The notes under the pieces: generated by a model | The model's input: only the letters and a program-made list of their open reading frames with translations | Database searches by the model: none | Told to the model about the DNA's origin: nothing | Shown: positions 15,315 through 23,478 of the stretch, piece by piece | How the letters are laid out: each line of letters begins with the position of its first letter | Position numbering within the stretch: the stretch's first letter is position 1 | NCBI GenBank assembly: GCA_013426015.1 | Contig: CP058998.1 | Coordinates: forward strand, 558,001 to 622,000 | Direction of reading: 5' to 3' | Length of the DNA: 64,000 nucleotides | Source: Candidatus Fermentimicrarchaeum limneticum | GTDB taxonomy: Archaea; Micrarchaeota; Micrarchaeia; Burarchaeales; Fermentimicrarchaeaceae | Program-made: the position numbers and the translations under genes

Positions 15315-16277
15315 CTACTCTGGCGAGGCCATCTGGGAAAGCTCGTCATTCAGCTTTCCGAGCTCGTCCATGTCAGAGGAGAGCAGCACTGAAACCTCAT
15401 TCCCGTTTGCCCGAACCCTGATTTTCGAGAGCACGTCTCTCGCTGCGCTCCCTTCACCTGCCAGGGTCTTGCCAATTGAAACCGAACTGTTGAACAGATC
15501 TGAGATGTCGGCTGCACTCGCGGCATCGTCAGCAAGGGTCAGAAGCTTGAGGTCAACAGCCTTTCCCTTCTTCTCGATTGAAAATCCAACGGACTGCATC
15601 CTTGAGAGGGGCCTTATGCTGAATAGCTGCTGTTGGGTTTCGTTAATCTCCTTCCTCATCTGCGGGGTGCTCTCCATGAGGAAGAGGAAGACGGAGTCCT
15701 TTCCAAGCTCGTCATATGCCTTCATGAGGTTCTTCCTTGATTTCACGCTGACTCCCTTGCCATTGCTGAGGTCTATCGAATCCTCGACAGCCTTCCTGGA
15801 ACCGCCTACGAGCATGCCGCCGAGGAAGGACAGGTAGGTCTTGTTCTCCGGCAGCTCTCTTGAGGTTATTTCGTATATCGTGCTGCTTCCGTACTTGAGC
15901 TCGGTTATGATGTTGTTCAGCTTCATCTTTTCAAGGATGTTTTCCTTTTCTATTACGCCGCTTGCCACAAAACCGCCATACGTCTCGCTCTCCTGGGTGA
16001 ATGAATCAAAATTGAAGAACAGCACCATGCGGTCGATTTTTGCCGGGTCAATCCCTGTGGTCGCCGCTATCCGACTAATTTCAAAGGACATCTGCTCGCT
16101 GCTGTTGTAGAGGGATGCGAAATCGGAATCATTGAGCGTTGAGGATGGTCTGAAGATTATCAGCGCGTTGGCAGCCTGGGGCACCATCTCAAGCTCGTCC
16201 CTGGGAGCGCCCCATGGGAGGTTTACGCACCCTGCGATGAGAAGCACCGCGAGGAAAAGCAGCATTATCCTTTTCAT
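15315..16277 (-). CDS. Hypothetical lipoprotein
   Basis: A 320-residue exported protein with signal peptide MKRIMLLFLAVLLIAGC, whose last four residues form a lipobox. The mature part is soluble and alpha/beta, with an acidic C-terminus (DMDELGKLNDELSQM). It is reminiscent of DUF3352-like surface lipoproteins, but I cannot assign a family with confidence. ATG 16277 is chosen because TTTTTATACT lies about 25 bases upstream. The promoter region is shared with the divergent gene at 16360. Confidence 0.6.
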   Translation of the reverse strand: MKRIMLLFLAVLLIAGCVNLPWGAPRDELEMVPQAANALIIFRPSSTLNDSDFASLYNSSEQMSFEISRIAATTGIDPAKIDRMVLFFNFDSFTQESETYGGFVASGVIEKENILEKMKLNNIITELKYGSSTIYEITSRELPENKTYLSFLGGMLVGGSRKAVEDSIDLSNGKGVSVKSRKNLMKAYDELGKDSVFLFLMESTPQMRKEINETQQQLFSIRPLSRMQSVGFSIEKKGKAVDLKLLTLADDAASAADISDLFNSSVSIGKTLAGEGSAARDVLSKIRVRANGNEVSVLLSSDMDELGKLNDELSQMASPE

Positions 16278-16359
16278 GATTCCTTTCTGCCCTTGGGAGT
16301 ATAAAAATGTATCCAATAAAAACTTTAAATGGCAGAAGCCAAATTATAGGCTGATAGGG

Positions 16360-17406
16360 ATGGACATCAACACTGCATCAGCGGCTGAGAGGCCCAGCGG
16401 GCAGGCCAGCAATGTCAGGGTGGGCGGAAACGGGTTTGACATAACGTTCGGAAGAGGCCGCTCGGCCCATGTTGTGCGCGGCTACAACCTCTTTATGCTG
16501 AGAAAGGTTCAGAACGAGTTCAGCGTCCCGACGCTCTTCACAAGGAAATTGAAGGAGGTTCCGTTCTCCATCCTGTACGATTTTGACGAGGACAGGATTT
16601 ACATCGTGACAATAGGGGTGAGGAGGGAGGTCGTGGAGAGCATATTCGCGGGGATTGAAGGGGTTGGATTCGAGCATCTCATGGAATGCCTGGATGAGGA
16701 GATAGAGCCGAGGACGCTGTGGAGGTACGTTGCGTTCCCGCTTCCGGAGGGGGCTTTTGACTACAACGAAACAAGCGCTGCGCGTCCCCTCTCAGCGCAG
16801 TCAAGGATGTACTACAACCCCGAAAGCCTCGCAGATATCTACCACGCGATGAGGGGCAAGATGGCGAAGATGCTGGTCTCCTTCGTCCCGGCTTCTGCCG
16901 CGGAGCTTGAGAGGGAGAGGGAGTTCTACGAGAGGGAGCTCGTGTTTGGGGCGGGCGGGGGGTACGTGAGGAAGGAGAAGAAAGTCTCAACGTTTGTCCT
17001 GCTCGGCAACGTTGTCGCAAGCATGTTCACAACGGCCCCTGTGACGGATTTGAGCAAGGGCGCGGTTTACGGTGAGGAGAAGAGGGAGAAGGTTCCTGTG
17101 AGGAGGGACGTCAAGAGGGAGCACATCGCCAGGACAATCGTCGGCATGTGCAACCTTGCGAAGCTGACCAACGATGCGATATTCCGCGTTAATTTCATTG
17201 GTTACGGGGAAAACTCTGATCTGCTGGAGATGCACTTCCGCTCAAAGCTGCCGTGCCTGAAGGAGCCTGTCTCATCCAGTGAGGAACTGACGTACGGCAT
17301 GCCCCAGAAGGAGGGGGACATTATGAGCGGGCTGTTTGCTTCTAATTTCATCTACTTCCCGAAAAAATACTCCGTTGAAGAGGAAAAGGGTTTAAAAGAA
17401 GGATGA
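16360..17406 (+). CDS. Hypothetical protein, 348 aa
   Basis: I do not recognise a family. It is a soluble protein with a possible N-terminal alpha/beta domain (VPFSILYDFDEDRIYIVTIG) and a central charged helical region (AAELEREREFYERELVFG). A C-terminal domain with HIARTIVGMCNLAKLTNDAI follows. The start at 16360 is supported by GATAGGG just before it and by CTTTAAAT about 30 bases upstream. It is divergent from the lipoprotein gene and immediately precedes tRNA-Gln. Confidence 0.55.
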   Translation: MDINTASAAERPSGQASNVRVGGNGFDITFGRGRSAHVVRGYNLFMLRKVQNEFSVPTLFTRKLKEVPFSILYDFDEDRIYIVTIGVRREVVESIFAGIEGVGFEHLMECLDEEIEPRTLWRYVAFPLPEGAFDYNETSAARPLSAQSRMYYNPESLADIYHAMRGKMAKMLVSFVPASAAELEREREFYERELVFGAGGGYVRKEKKVSTFVLLGNVVASMFTTAPVTDLSKGAVYGEEKREKVPVRRDVKREHIARTIVGMCNLAKLTNDAIFRVNFIGYGENSDLLEMHFRSKLPCLKEPVSSSEELTYGMPQKEGDIMSGLFASNFIYFPKKYSVEEEKGLKEG

Positions 17407-17421
17407 GCTAAATCTATCCGC

Positions 17422-17495
17422 AGCCCCGTCATCTAGCTGGTCAAGGATAACGGGCTCTGGACCCGTTGACGTCGGTTCGAATCCGACCGGGGCTA
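17422..17495 (+). tRNA. tRNA-Gln (CTG anticodon)
   Basis: The acceptor stem AGCCCCG (17422-17428) pairs with CGGGGCT (17488-17494), and the discriminator base is A. The D arm is ATC/GAT, and the anticodon stem ACGGG/CCCGT encloses the loop CTCTGGA with anticodon CTG, reading CAG. The T arm is GTCGG-TTCGAAT-CCGAC. There is no intron and CCA is not encoded. Confidence 0.95.
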
Positions 17496-17508
17496 CTAAA
17501 AAACTAGT

Positions 17509-17910
17509 TCAGTCCATCCCAGTGTACACGTAGCTCCTGACCGCCTCTTTCGCCTTCTTTATGTCATCAACCTTGAAGGCAAATATCCCGCCCTTGCCCT
17601 TCTTCTCAAGGCTGTACACGCTCCGGATGTTCACTCCCTTGAAGGCGAGTATTGCCGCAACAGTCCCCATCTCTCCAGGCCTGTCGGTTAGCTTCAGAAC
17701 AAGCACGTCAGAAACTGCGGTCAGGAAGCCGGCCTCCTCCAGCACCCTTTTCACCTTCTCGGCATCCTTAACAACCAGGTGTATCACTGCGGTGCCGCCT
17801 ATGCTCTCGGCGGATATGTAGTTTATGTTGATCTTCTTCTCACTCAGCTTGTTTGAAATCTTGGCCAGCAGGCCAACTCTATCCTCTGCAAAGATTGTTA
17901 GTTCCTTCAT
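17509..17910 (-). CDS. Tandem ACT-domain regulatory protein
   Basis: A 133-residue protein made of two ACT domains: residues 1-65 begin KELTIFAEDRVGLLAKISNKL, and residues 70-130 begin VLVLKLTDRPGEMGTVAAIL. Stand-alone double ACT proteins bind amino acids and regulate biosynthetic enzymes or act as sensors. GAGGGGG lies just before the ATG, and a T-run follows the stop. The ligand is not readable from the sequence. Confidence 0.85.
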   Translation of the reverse strand: MKELTIFAEDRVGLLAKISNKLSEKKININYISAESIGGTAVIHLVVKDAEKVKRVLEEAGFLTAVSDVLVLKLTDRPGEMGTVAAILAFKGVNIRSVYSLEKKGKGGIFAFKVDDIKKAKEAVRSYVYTGMD

Positions 17911-17994
17911 TTCTACCCCCTCAAGTCTATTGTAGCGTGGGATATATTAAATTATTGCTGGGTGGATGGGTTATTAACGGAAATAGCGGAAGGT

Positions 17995-18294
17995 TCAACT
18001 TTCAACCCAGTCAATGAACGACTTGTAACCCCTTTCAACCTTTAAAGCAAGTATGCACGGCAGGTCATAGGAGTGGAGCTGCTTCACCCTTCTCTCCAGC
18101 TTCGCATACTTCGTCTCGGCTGTCTTTGCAAGGAGCACGCACTCCCTGGCATTTTCCAGTTTTCCTTCCCAGAGGAAGATGGCTTTCATGTGGGGTATGA
18201 TGTTCACGCATCTTGCAAGTTTCTCCTCAACAAGGATTCTACCGATTCTCTCGGCCTCCTTCCTGCTCGGGAACGTGATGTAAACGAGAAGCAT
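17995..18294 (-). CDS. cutA: Divalent-cation tolerance protein CutA
   Basis: A 99-residue CutA-like protein, a trimeric PII-fold protein linked to copper tolerance in bacteria, though its archaeal role is unsettled. Family signatures are LVYITFPSRKEAERIGRILV, KLARCVNIIPHMKAIFLWEG and the C-terminal SFIDWVES. The ATG overlaps the stop of the upstream MBL-fold gene, so translation is coupled. Confidence 0.9.
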   Translation of the reverse strand: MLLVYITFPSRKEAERIGRILVEEKLARCVNIIPHMKAIFLWEGKLENARECVLLAKTAETKYAKLERRVKQLHSYDLPCILALKVERGYKSFIDWVES

Positions 18295-19292
18295 CAGTCC
18301 CCCTCCCCGAAATCAGTGAGAATCATCTGCGAGTCCTTGCTCAGCGCATGCGCGTTGCAGCCTCTCCTCCTCAGCTCGCTTGCAAGCCTGACAGTTTCTC
18401 CGTGTGTGCAGTATATTTTCTTCGGAGAGCTTCTTTCCGCATATTCAATCAACTGGTTGAAGTCGGCGTGGTCGCTCAGCGGGAAAGCCCTGTCTGCCGA
18501 GTAAGCATACCTCAAAGCCCAGCCGCTTGCAACAGCGCAGGCAACCTTCCTTTTGTACAGGCTCTCAAGATTCTTGCAGAAATCCCTGCTGGCTGCGTGG
18601 GGGGTTGTGACTGCAAGGAAGCTCCCCTGCATAACGCTCCCGGCCTCGTCAGTCTTGACAGGGATCCTGTCAAGCTTAACCCCGAATTTCTCGTAAACGC
18701 GGCATGCCCTCTCAATGCTGGATTCCACGACAGGAGCCATTCCTAGATATTCATTTGCAAGCTTGACGAGCTCCTGCGCCTTGCCTATCGAGTAGCCTCC
18801 GAGCACAACTATCGCACCGATATCCAAGTTCCTTTTGATCCACCTGGCCATGCAGGAGTAGACGAAATCCCTCTCCGGGAAAACCATCTCCGGAGAGCCG
18901 TATGTGCTCTCTATCAGGAGGGTGTCGCAAGGCTCAACCTCAGCTCCCTTCATTGTGAGGGAATCCTGCAGCTTGAAATCACCTGTGTAAACAAAACTCT
19001 CCCCGTCCAGCTCGGCCCTCAGCTGCCTTGAGCCTAGGATATGGCCGGAGTTTAGAAGCCTGAGCTTAACGCCATCACAGCTCAGAGGCGCGATTCTGCC
19101 GGAATAACCTGCGAGGGCGAGCGTTTCGTCCGATGCAAGTATGTTCCTGTCCTTAGACCTGAGCGCTGCCACATGGTCTGAGTGGGCGTGGGAGACGAAG
19201 CAGTTGGTCCTTCCGCATCCGTCAAGGGAGATTGCTGCATTCCCAATCTCCAGATTCATGGCAGCATCCAGTCGCATGTCTTCATTTCTCAT
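18294..19292 (-). CDS. MBL-fold exonuclease/RNA-processing protein (beta-CASP-like)
   Basis: A 332-residue metallo-beta-lactamase-fold protein of the COG1236 mRNA-processing/exonuclease group. Metal ligands are in SHAHSDHV near residue 33, the histidine of NSGHILGSRQL, the Asp of YTGDFKLQ, and FPLSDHADF near residue 285. A short beta-CASP-like insert and a CTHGE motif follow. The family includes archaeal CPSF/SNM1-like nucleases. It is co-transcribed with cutA. The substrate (RNA or DNA) is not certain. Confidence 0.82.
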   Translation of the reverse strand: MRNEDMRLDAAMNLEIGNAAISLDGCGRTNCFVSHAHSDHVAALRSKDRNILASDETLALAGYSGRIAPLSCDGVKLRLLNSGHILGSRQLRAELDGESFVYTGDFKLQDSLTMKGAEVEPCDTLLIESTYGSPEMVFPERDFVYSCMARWIKRNLDIGAIVVLGGYSIGKAQELVKLANEYLGMAPVVESSIERACRVYEKFGVKLDRIPVKTDEAGSVMQGSFLAVTTPHAASRDFCKNLESLYKRKVACAVASGWALRYAYSADRAFPLSDHADFNQLIEYAERSSPKKIYCTHGETVRLASELRRRGCNAHALSKDSQMILTDFGEGD

Positions 19293-19362
19293 CCTGTAAA
19301 TAAATGTTTCTCTATTCAGTTAAAGTTATTAAAACTCCAGCACAAAATACATCGGTGTTGAA

Positions 19363-20277
19363 ATGTATGATGTTATAATAGTGGGCGGTGGACCCGCCGG
19401 CTTGACTGCAGGCATATTTGCGTGCAAGAGGAAGCTCAACTCCCTGGTTCTCGAATCCGGGGAGTTTGGAGGGCAGCTCTTCACCGCATTCTGGGTTGAG
19501 AATTTTCCGGGTTTTGGCAGGGTTGAGGGAAAGGAGCTCGCCAAGAAAATTGCAGAGCACGCCAAGAAGGCGGGAGTGGAGATGAAGAAAGAGGAAGTGC
19601 ATTCCATTGAGAGGAAGGACGGCAATTTCCTTGTGAAAACACACGATGGAGAGTATGAAACCAAATCCGTGGTCATCGCAACCGGGGCCAAATGCCGCAA
19701 CCTCGGCATATGCGGGGAGAACGAATACCTCGGAAAAGGCATCTCCTTCTCGGCAAGCTGTGATGCTCCGAATTTCAAGGGCAAGAAGGTTGCCGTTATA
19801 GGCGGAGGGGATTCCGCATTGAAGGCTGCTGTATACTCGACTCAGTTTGCTTCCGAAGTCTACCTCATACACAGGAGAAGCGAGTTCAAGGCAGAGGAAG
19901 CCGCGCAGGCAGAGCTGAAGAAGAGCAGCGTCAAGCTGATGCTGAACATGGTGCCAAAGGAATTCAGGGGGGACAGCTCGATCAGGAGCGTGGTGCTGGA
20001 GGATGTCAACACCAAGCAGACAACGGAGCTGCGGGTCGACGGGGTTTTCCTATACGTCGGCAACACTCCTGCATCCTCTTTGGCAGCCAAGCTGGGGGTT
20101 GAGATTGACGAAAGATGCTTCATAAAGGTTGACAGGAATCAGGGGACGAATGTGCCTGGCGTTTTTGCGGCAGGGGACATAACCGGTGAGGTCCTGCAGG
20201 CGATAGTTGCATGCGGCGAGGGCGCTGTTGCAGCATCCAAAGCATACGAATATGTGAAGAGCCTTGAGAGAACATAG
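19363..20277 (+). CDS. Thioredoxin-reductase-like FAD/NAD(P) protein lacking the CxxC pair
   Basis: A 304-residue protein with the TrxR two-domain fold: FAD motif GGGPAG (residues 8-13), NAD(P) motif GGGDSALKAA with HRRSEF, and FAD motif FAAGDI near the C-terminus. The redox-active CxxC of thioredoxin reductase should lie at residues 130-133. Here it is S-A-S-C, so only one cysteine remains. It probably cannot reduce thioredoxin by the usual disulfide relay. It may instead be an NADH oxidase, a ferredoxin-NAD(P) reductase-like enzyme or a single-Cys variant. GGTG precedes the ATG. Confidence 0.85.
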   Translation: MYDVIIVGGGPAGLTAGIFACKRKLNSLVLESGEFGGQLFTAFWVENFPGFGRVEGKELAKKIAEHAKKAGVEMKKEEVHSIERKDGNFLVKTHDGEYETKSVVIATGAKCRNLGICGENEYLGKGISFSASCDAPNFKGKKVAVIGGGDSALKAAVYSTQFASEVYLIHRRSEFKAEEAAQAELKKSSVKLMLNMVPKEFRGDSSIRSVVLEDVNTKQTTELRVDGVFLYVGNTPASSLAAKLGVEIDERCFIKVDRNQGTNVPGVFAAGDITGEVLQAIVACGEGAVAASKAYEYVKSLERT

Positions 20278-20321
20278 TAAAGATTAAATATGCTCTACTA
20301 CAATTACTCTTGGGTGATCGG

Positions 20322-20594
20322 ATGCCGGAATCCTCGTACAGGGTACTCTGGTGGGATGTGAAATCCTACTGGATGCAACTCTTATTCGTGATTTTCCCAG
20401 TTGCAACAACGCTTTACGTCATGGCTCTCGCAAACCCCTTCGTGCTGCTCAAGCCTGGAGCGGTGGCGGATGTGGACGTCTCCAGAGCGACCCTCTGGAC
20501 TTTGATATCCATAAACGTTTCGCTGATATTCATACTGGTGGAGCTCACGACGATATACCTCTTCTGGTTCGGCGAGTCTCGCAGGGGAAGATGA
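20322..20594 (+). CDS. Small two-span membrane protein
   Basis: A 90-residue protein with transmembrane segments near residues 18-38 (LLFVIFPVATTLYVMAL) and 58-82 (TLISINVSLIFILVELTTIY). ATG 20322 is preferred to TTG 20310 because GGTGATCGG lies just before it. It is followed within 50 bases by ribK on the same strand. No family is recognised. Confidence 0.55.
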   Translation: MPESSYRVLWWDVKSYWMQLLFVIFPVATTLYVMALANPFVLLKPGAVADVDVSRATLWTLISINVSLIFILVELTTIYLFWFGESRRGR

Positions 20595-20640
20595 TTTTTC
20601 TTCCATCTGCATTTCGGGGTATGTGAAGGGGGTGTAATCC

Positions 20641-21309
20641 GTGAAAAGGACATACCTTGATCTGCTCCTTCTTCTTCTGCAGGCAGGCGGAGGGGAGGAC
20701 AAAGTTTTTGCAACTACGGGCGATATTGCGAGGGAACTTGACATCTCCCAGCAGAGCGCCTCAAGGTGGATAATAGAACTTGAGGAAAGGGGGTTTATCG
20801 AAAGGGGGCGCTCTGGTATATTGCTGACGGACAAGGCGCTTGAGGAACTGAGGAAGGTTTACATGATTATGAAAAGTTCCTTTGATGAGGAGCTTCCCAT
20901 GGGCATTTCAGGAAGTGTTGTCTCCGGTTTGAAGGACGGAAGGTACTATCTTTCCCTGCCGCACTACATGAAGGAGTTCAGCAGGAAGCTGGGCTTCACA
21001 CCGTTCCCGGGCACGCTCAACGTGCTGGTTGAGGACAAGAGAAGGAAGCTGATGCTGAGCAGGATGAACGGAATACGCATAGAAGGTCTGGGCGTGGGCA
21101 AGCATGTGCTAGGCAGCGTAAAATGCTTTCTGGTTCTGATAAACGGCAAGGTGGAGGGAGCCGTGGTGCTGCCGGAGAGGTCCCATTATGATTCAGACAC
21201 GATAGAGGTTGTTTCGAAATACAACCTGAGGAAAAGGCTCGGGCTAAAGGACGGCAGCAAGGTCAGCATGGAACTTATCAAGCTGGCTGGCTCTAGGGCT
21301 CGCAGATGA
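20641..21309 (+). CDS. ribK: CTP-dependent riboflavin kinase with winged-helix domain
   Basis: A 222-residue protein. Residues 1-85 are a winged helix (TTGDIARELDISQQSASRWI), and residues 92-218 are the archaeal riboflavin kinase that makes FMN using CTP. Kinase marks include GISGSVVSGLKDGRYYLSLP, GFTPFPGTLNVLV and ERSHYDSDTIEVVS. Fusions of this kind (RbkR) were described in archaea as both enzyme and regulator of riboflavin genes. The start is GTG, supported by GGGGTGTAA upstream. The 3' end overlaps the convergent HTH gene by 17 bases. Confidence 0.9.
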   Translation: MKRTYLDLLLLLLQAGGGEDKVFATTGDIARELDISQQSASRWIIELEERGFIERGRSGILLTDKALEELRKVYMIMKSSFDEELPMGISGSVVSGLKDGRYYLSLPHYMKEFSRKLGFTPFPGTLNVLVEDKRRKLMLSRMNGIRIEGLGVGKHVLGSVKCFLVLINGKVEGAVVLPERSHYDSDTIEVVSKYNLRKRLGLKDGSKVSMELIKLAGSRARR

Positions 21310-21571
21310 GCGGGGATACGTCCTTGAATCTTTTCAGAGCCTCTTTGCCTTTTTCGCTGAGGGAATAGACATTGGCGCCTTTTCTTTTGATGAGAAGGTT
21401 CTCCTCAGCGAATCTGAGGCATTCTGCAACTTCCTTACTGTCAACTTTTGTTGCCTCGGTTATCTCAGTCGCAGCATGCGGCTCCTGCTCTATCGATTCC
21501 ATTACCGCAAGGCACGTGCTGCACGAAAATCTCTTAAGAAGGTGGAACTCCTCCTTCATTTCACTACCCAT
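21293..21571 (-). CDS. Winged-helix transcriptional regulator
   Basis: A 92-residue protein with a winged-helix region (TEITEATKVDSKEVAECLRFAEE) and a wing (LIKRKGANVYSLSEKG). It has a pair of cysteines, CSTC, near residue 17, and a C-terminal Cys, so metal or redox sensing is possible. ATG 21571 is favoured by AATATATAAAC about 25 bases upstream (leaderless); an ATG at 21559 is the alternative. It converges on ribK. Confidence 0.65.
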   Translation of the reverse strand: MGSEMKEEFHLLKRFSCSTCLAVMESIEQEPHAATEITEATKVDSKEVAECLRFAEENLLIKRKGANVYSLSEKGKEALKRFKDVSPLICEP

Positions 21572-21647
21572 GGTTAGTTGTTTTGAGTCTGGTTGTTTAT
21601 ATATTTTCTGTGAATGGATACGGCACGTGACGAGTATGGGGGATATG

Positions 21648-21766
21648 TTTATAAATTGAGCAATACATATAGTAGGTAACAACGGAAGGAAAGCCGTACT
21701 GTCTGACTGCTGAATGCAGAGAAGAAGGAAAGCTCTTTCTGACGTTTAAAAGAAGAGGTGTAAAGA
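21648..21766 (+). promoter_or_regulatory. TATA box and long structured leader of the TRAM gene
   Basis: TTTATAAATT at 21648-21657 predicts a start near 21682, which leaves an untranslated leader of about 85 bases. That is unusual where many genes look leaderless. The leader contains ACGG/CCGT and GAAAG/CTTTC short stems before the GAGGTG ribosome site. Confidence 0.4.
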
Positions 21767-22060
21767 ATGGAATTTGGAAGAAGACCCGATTTTGGCCCTA
21801 AACCTGTTCAGGTGGGCGAGGAGAGGGAAGTGACGATAGAGGCAGTTGCCTCGAAGGGAGACGGCATTGCAAAGGTTGAGGGGTTCGTGATATTCGTCCC
21901 AAATGCCAAGGTTGGAGACAAGATAAAAGTGAAAATAACCGATGTAAAGAGGACTTGCGCAATTGCTGAGAAAATCGGTGAAGCCCCGGCTGGAACCAGT
22001 GAAGCTCCGGCTGAAACCAGTGAAACTCCGGATGAAACCGGTGAAGCTCCGGCTGTTTAG
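21767..22060 (+). CDS. TRAM-domain RNA-binding protein with repetitive acidic tail
   Basis: A 97-residue protein. Residues 12-72 are a TRAM domain (EREVTIEAVASKGDGIAKVE, then VPNAKVGDKIKVKITDVKR), the fold of small archaeal RNA chaperones that in methanogens respond to cold. The last 27 residues are four imperfect EAPAET-like units encoded by a 21-bp tandem repeat. GAGGTG lies before the ATG. A T-rich terminator follows. A small zinc-finger gene comes next on the same strand and has a near-identical ribosome-site context. Confidence 0.85.
   Translation: MEFGRRPDFGPKPVQVGEEREVTIEAVASKGDGIAKVEGFVIFVPNAKVGDKIKVKITDVKRTCAIAEKIGEAPAGTSEAPAETSETPDETGEAPAV
21978..22060 (+). repeat. 21-bp tandem repeat inside the TRAM gene
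   Basis: Units starting at 21978, 21999, 22020 and 22041 share GTGAAGCTCCGGCTGAAACC with few changes. The array encodes a seven-residue Glu/Pro/Thr repeat in the tail and could vary in copy number between strains. Confidence 0.8.
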
Positions 22061-22139
22061 ATGAATGGAAAAATTTCCTATTTTTCTTATTTTTACTTTT
22101 TGTCTAGTGGAGATAGTATAGAATGAGAGGTGTATAAAA

Positions 22140-22325
22140 ATGGGTTTTTCGGGAAGAGGAGAGAGAAGGGGATTTAGCAGGGATAGGGATTTCGGGCCCA
22201 GAGAGATGCACAAGGCCGTTTGCGCTGACTGCGGCGCAGAATGCGAGGTTCCTTTCAAGCCGAGCGGGGACAGACCAGTTTATTGCAGGGAATGCTGGGC
22301 AAAGCGAAGACCGCCTAGATATTAG
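22140..22325 (+). CDS. Small CxxC...CxxC zinc-finger protein
   Basis: A 61-residue basic protein with Cys28-x2-Cys31 and Cys49-x2-Cys52 (CADC and CREC), plus Cys35. It matches the small 'CDKC'-like zinc-binding family, typically read as VCADCGAECEVPFKP followed by PVYCRECW. The N-terminus is Arg/Gly-rich (GFSGRGERRGFSRDR), as in RNA-binding proteins. GAGAGGTG precedes the ATG. Next to the TRAM gene, an RNA-related role is plausible. Confidence 0.75.
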   Translation: MGFSGRGERRGFSRDRDFGPREMHKAVCADCGAECEVPFKPSGDRPVYCRECWAKRRPPRY

Positions 22326-22331
22326 AATTTC

Positions 22332-22340
22332 TTTTTTTTT
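22332..22340 (+). terminator. T9 terminator
   Basis: A run of nine T bases begins 6 bases after the stop of the zinc-finger gene, the usual intrinsic archaeal terminator. Confidence 0.65.
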
Positions 22341-22367
22341 ATTCTTCATATCCCTAGCGCCAGCAGG

Positions 22368-23000
22368 TTAGAGCAAGCCTTTTGTGAGCTTCTCAACCAG
22401 AGTTGAGGCTATTGTCTTCTTTGAGCCAAGAGCTTTCTCAAACGCAGCCCTTATCGCGGGATAGCCGTCTGTTAGGCCCTGCCACGAGCCGGTGACAATC
22501 TTTCCAGAGGGAGTTTTCAGCCCGATGCCGAAGTCGACCCATTCCTGCAGGTTCGTGTTCTTGTCGAGCAGCATCTTCAATGAGACTTCTGCTTTGGGGT
22601 TTGACCTGTCATTCGCCCTTACGGAAGACCAGTAGGCAACGCTCTCCAGATTCTCGGACGTTTTCTCAAGGCTTGTCCTCAGCTCGGCCAGCTCCTTCAT
22701 CCTGTCCCTCAGCTCGAAGGACGAGCCGTTCATCCACTCATCCTCCCTCGGTTCGATCTTCCTGAACAGCTTTGTTATCCTCGCAAGGATTGATCTGAAG
22801 AGAAGAAGCTCGTCTGATGATTTTCTCAGCAGCTCCTCGCAGCTCTTCATCTTCGGCTCCACAATGTCGCGCGAGTAGTTCCTGATTGAACTCCCGAGAG
22901 AATGCAGCCTCTGAGATGAAGCCTTCCAGAAGTTTATCTCGCAGTTCTCCCTGGCTCTCCTCTCAGCGACGGCCGGCTCGAATGTCTCAACAGTTTCCAT
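22368..23000 (-). CDS. Hypothetical helical protein
   Basis: A 210-residue protein, mostly amphipathic helix or coiled coil in residues 20-140 (RDRMKELAELRTSLEKTSEN). It ends in a more globular segment (WVDFGIGLKTPSGKIVTGSW). The leaderless start lies about 25 bases after TTTTTATACT. No family is recognised and no operon partners are evident. Confidence 0.5.
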   Translation of the reverse strand: METVETFEPAVAERRARENCEINFWKASSQRLHSLGSSIRNYSRDIVEPKMKSCEELLRKSSDELLLFRSILARITKLFRKIEPREDEWMNGSSFELRDRMKELAELRTSLEKTSENLESVAYWSSVRANDRSNPKAEVSLKMLLDKNTNLQEWVDFGIGLKTPSGKIVTGSWQGLTDGYPAIRAAFEKALGSKKTIASTLVEKLTKGLL

Positions 23001-23051
23001 GAATAGTATCCGGCAGCACAGTATAAAAATTTAGTGCCAATAGAAATTCGG

Positions 23052-23438
23052 CTATTTCTGCAGCAGGACTGCATTCACGACCCCGTGCTGCCCTGGTCTG
23101 CTTGTCACCCGCGCCTTTCCTATCTCCGTCTCTATAACAGCTCCCTTCGTTATTATGTTCATCCTCGCGTGGTGCCTGTTGTCCGGTGACTCGGCAACCG
23201 ACTTTATCTTGGCTTTCTTTATGCCTTCGGGAGTTGATATGTTGGCGAAAGCCGCCCTCTTCAGTTTCACCTTGAAGTTTCCGCCCCTCGTCCTCGCGGT
23301 CTTGTTCTCCGCCTTCTCGTCAATCTTCGTGCTTGAGAAGCTGCCTCCGACCTCGCTCAAATGTTTATCTCGGAACTTCCTCTGCTTCTTGCCGCTTCCG
23401 CTTGTCTTCCTGCCTGGTTTCCCATGAAACTGCTCCAT
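23052..23438 (-). CDS. rps8e: Small-subunit ribosomal protein S8e
   Basis: A 128-residue protein matching archaeal S8e. The N-terminus HGKPGRKTSGSGKKQRKFRD is followed by GGNFKVKLKRAAFANIS, and near the end there is KGAVIETEIGKARVTSRPGQ. This is the archaeal/eukaryotic-specific component of the small ribosomal subunit. GGAGGG lies before the ATG. The divergent cgi121 gene shares the A/T-rich promoter region. Confidence 0.95.
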   Translation of the reverse strand: MEQFHGKPGRKTSGSGKKQRKFRDKHLSEVGGSFSSTKIDEKAENKTARTRGGNFKVKLKRAAFANISTPEGIKKAKIKSVAESPDNRHHARMNIITKGAVIETEIGKARVTSRPGQHGVVNAVLLQK

Positions 23439-23478
23439 ACGAACCCTCCTTTTATATAAGTTTGTTGAATATTTTTAC

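Noticed and set aside
19363-20277. Annotation as a standard thioredoxin reductase (trxB)
   Set aside because: One of the two active-site cysteines is missing, so the name would imply an activity the sequence does not support.
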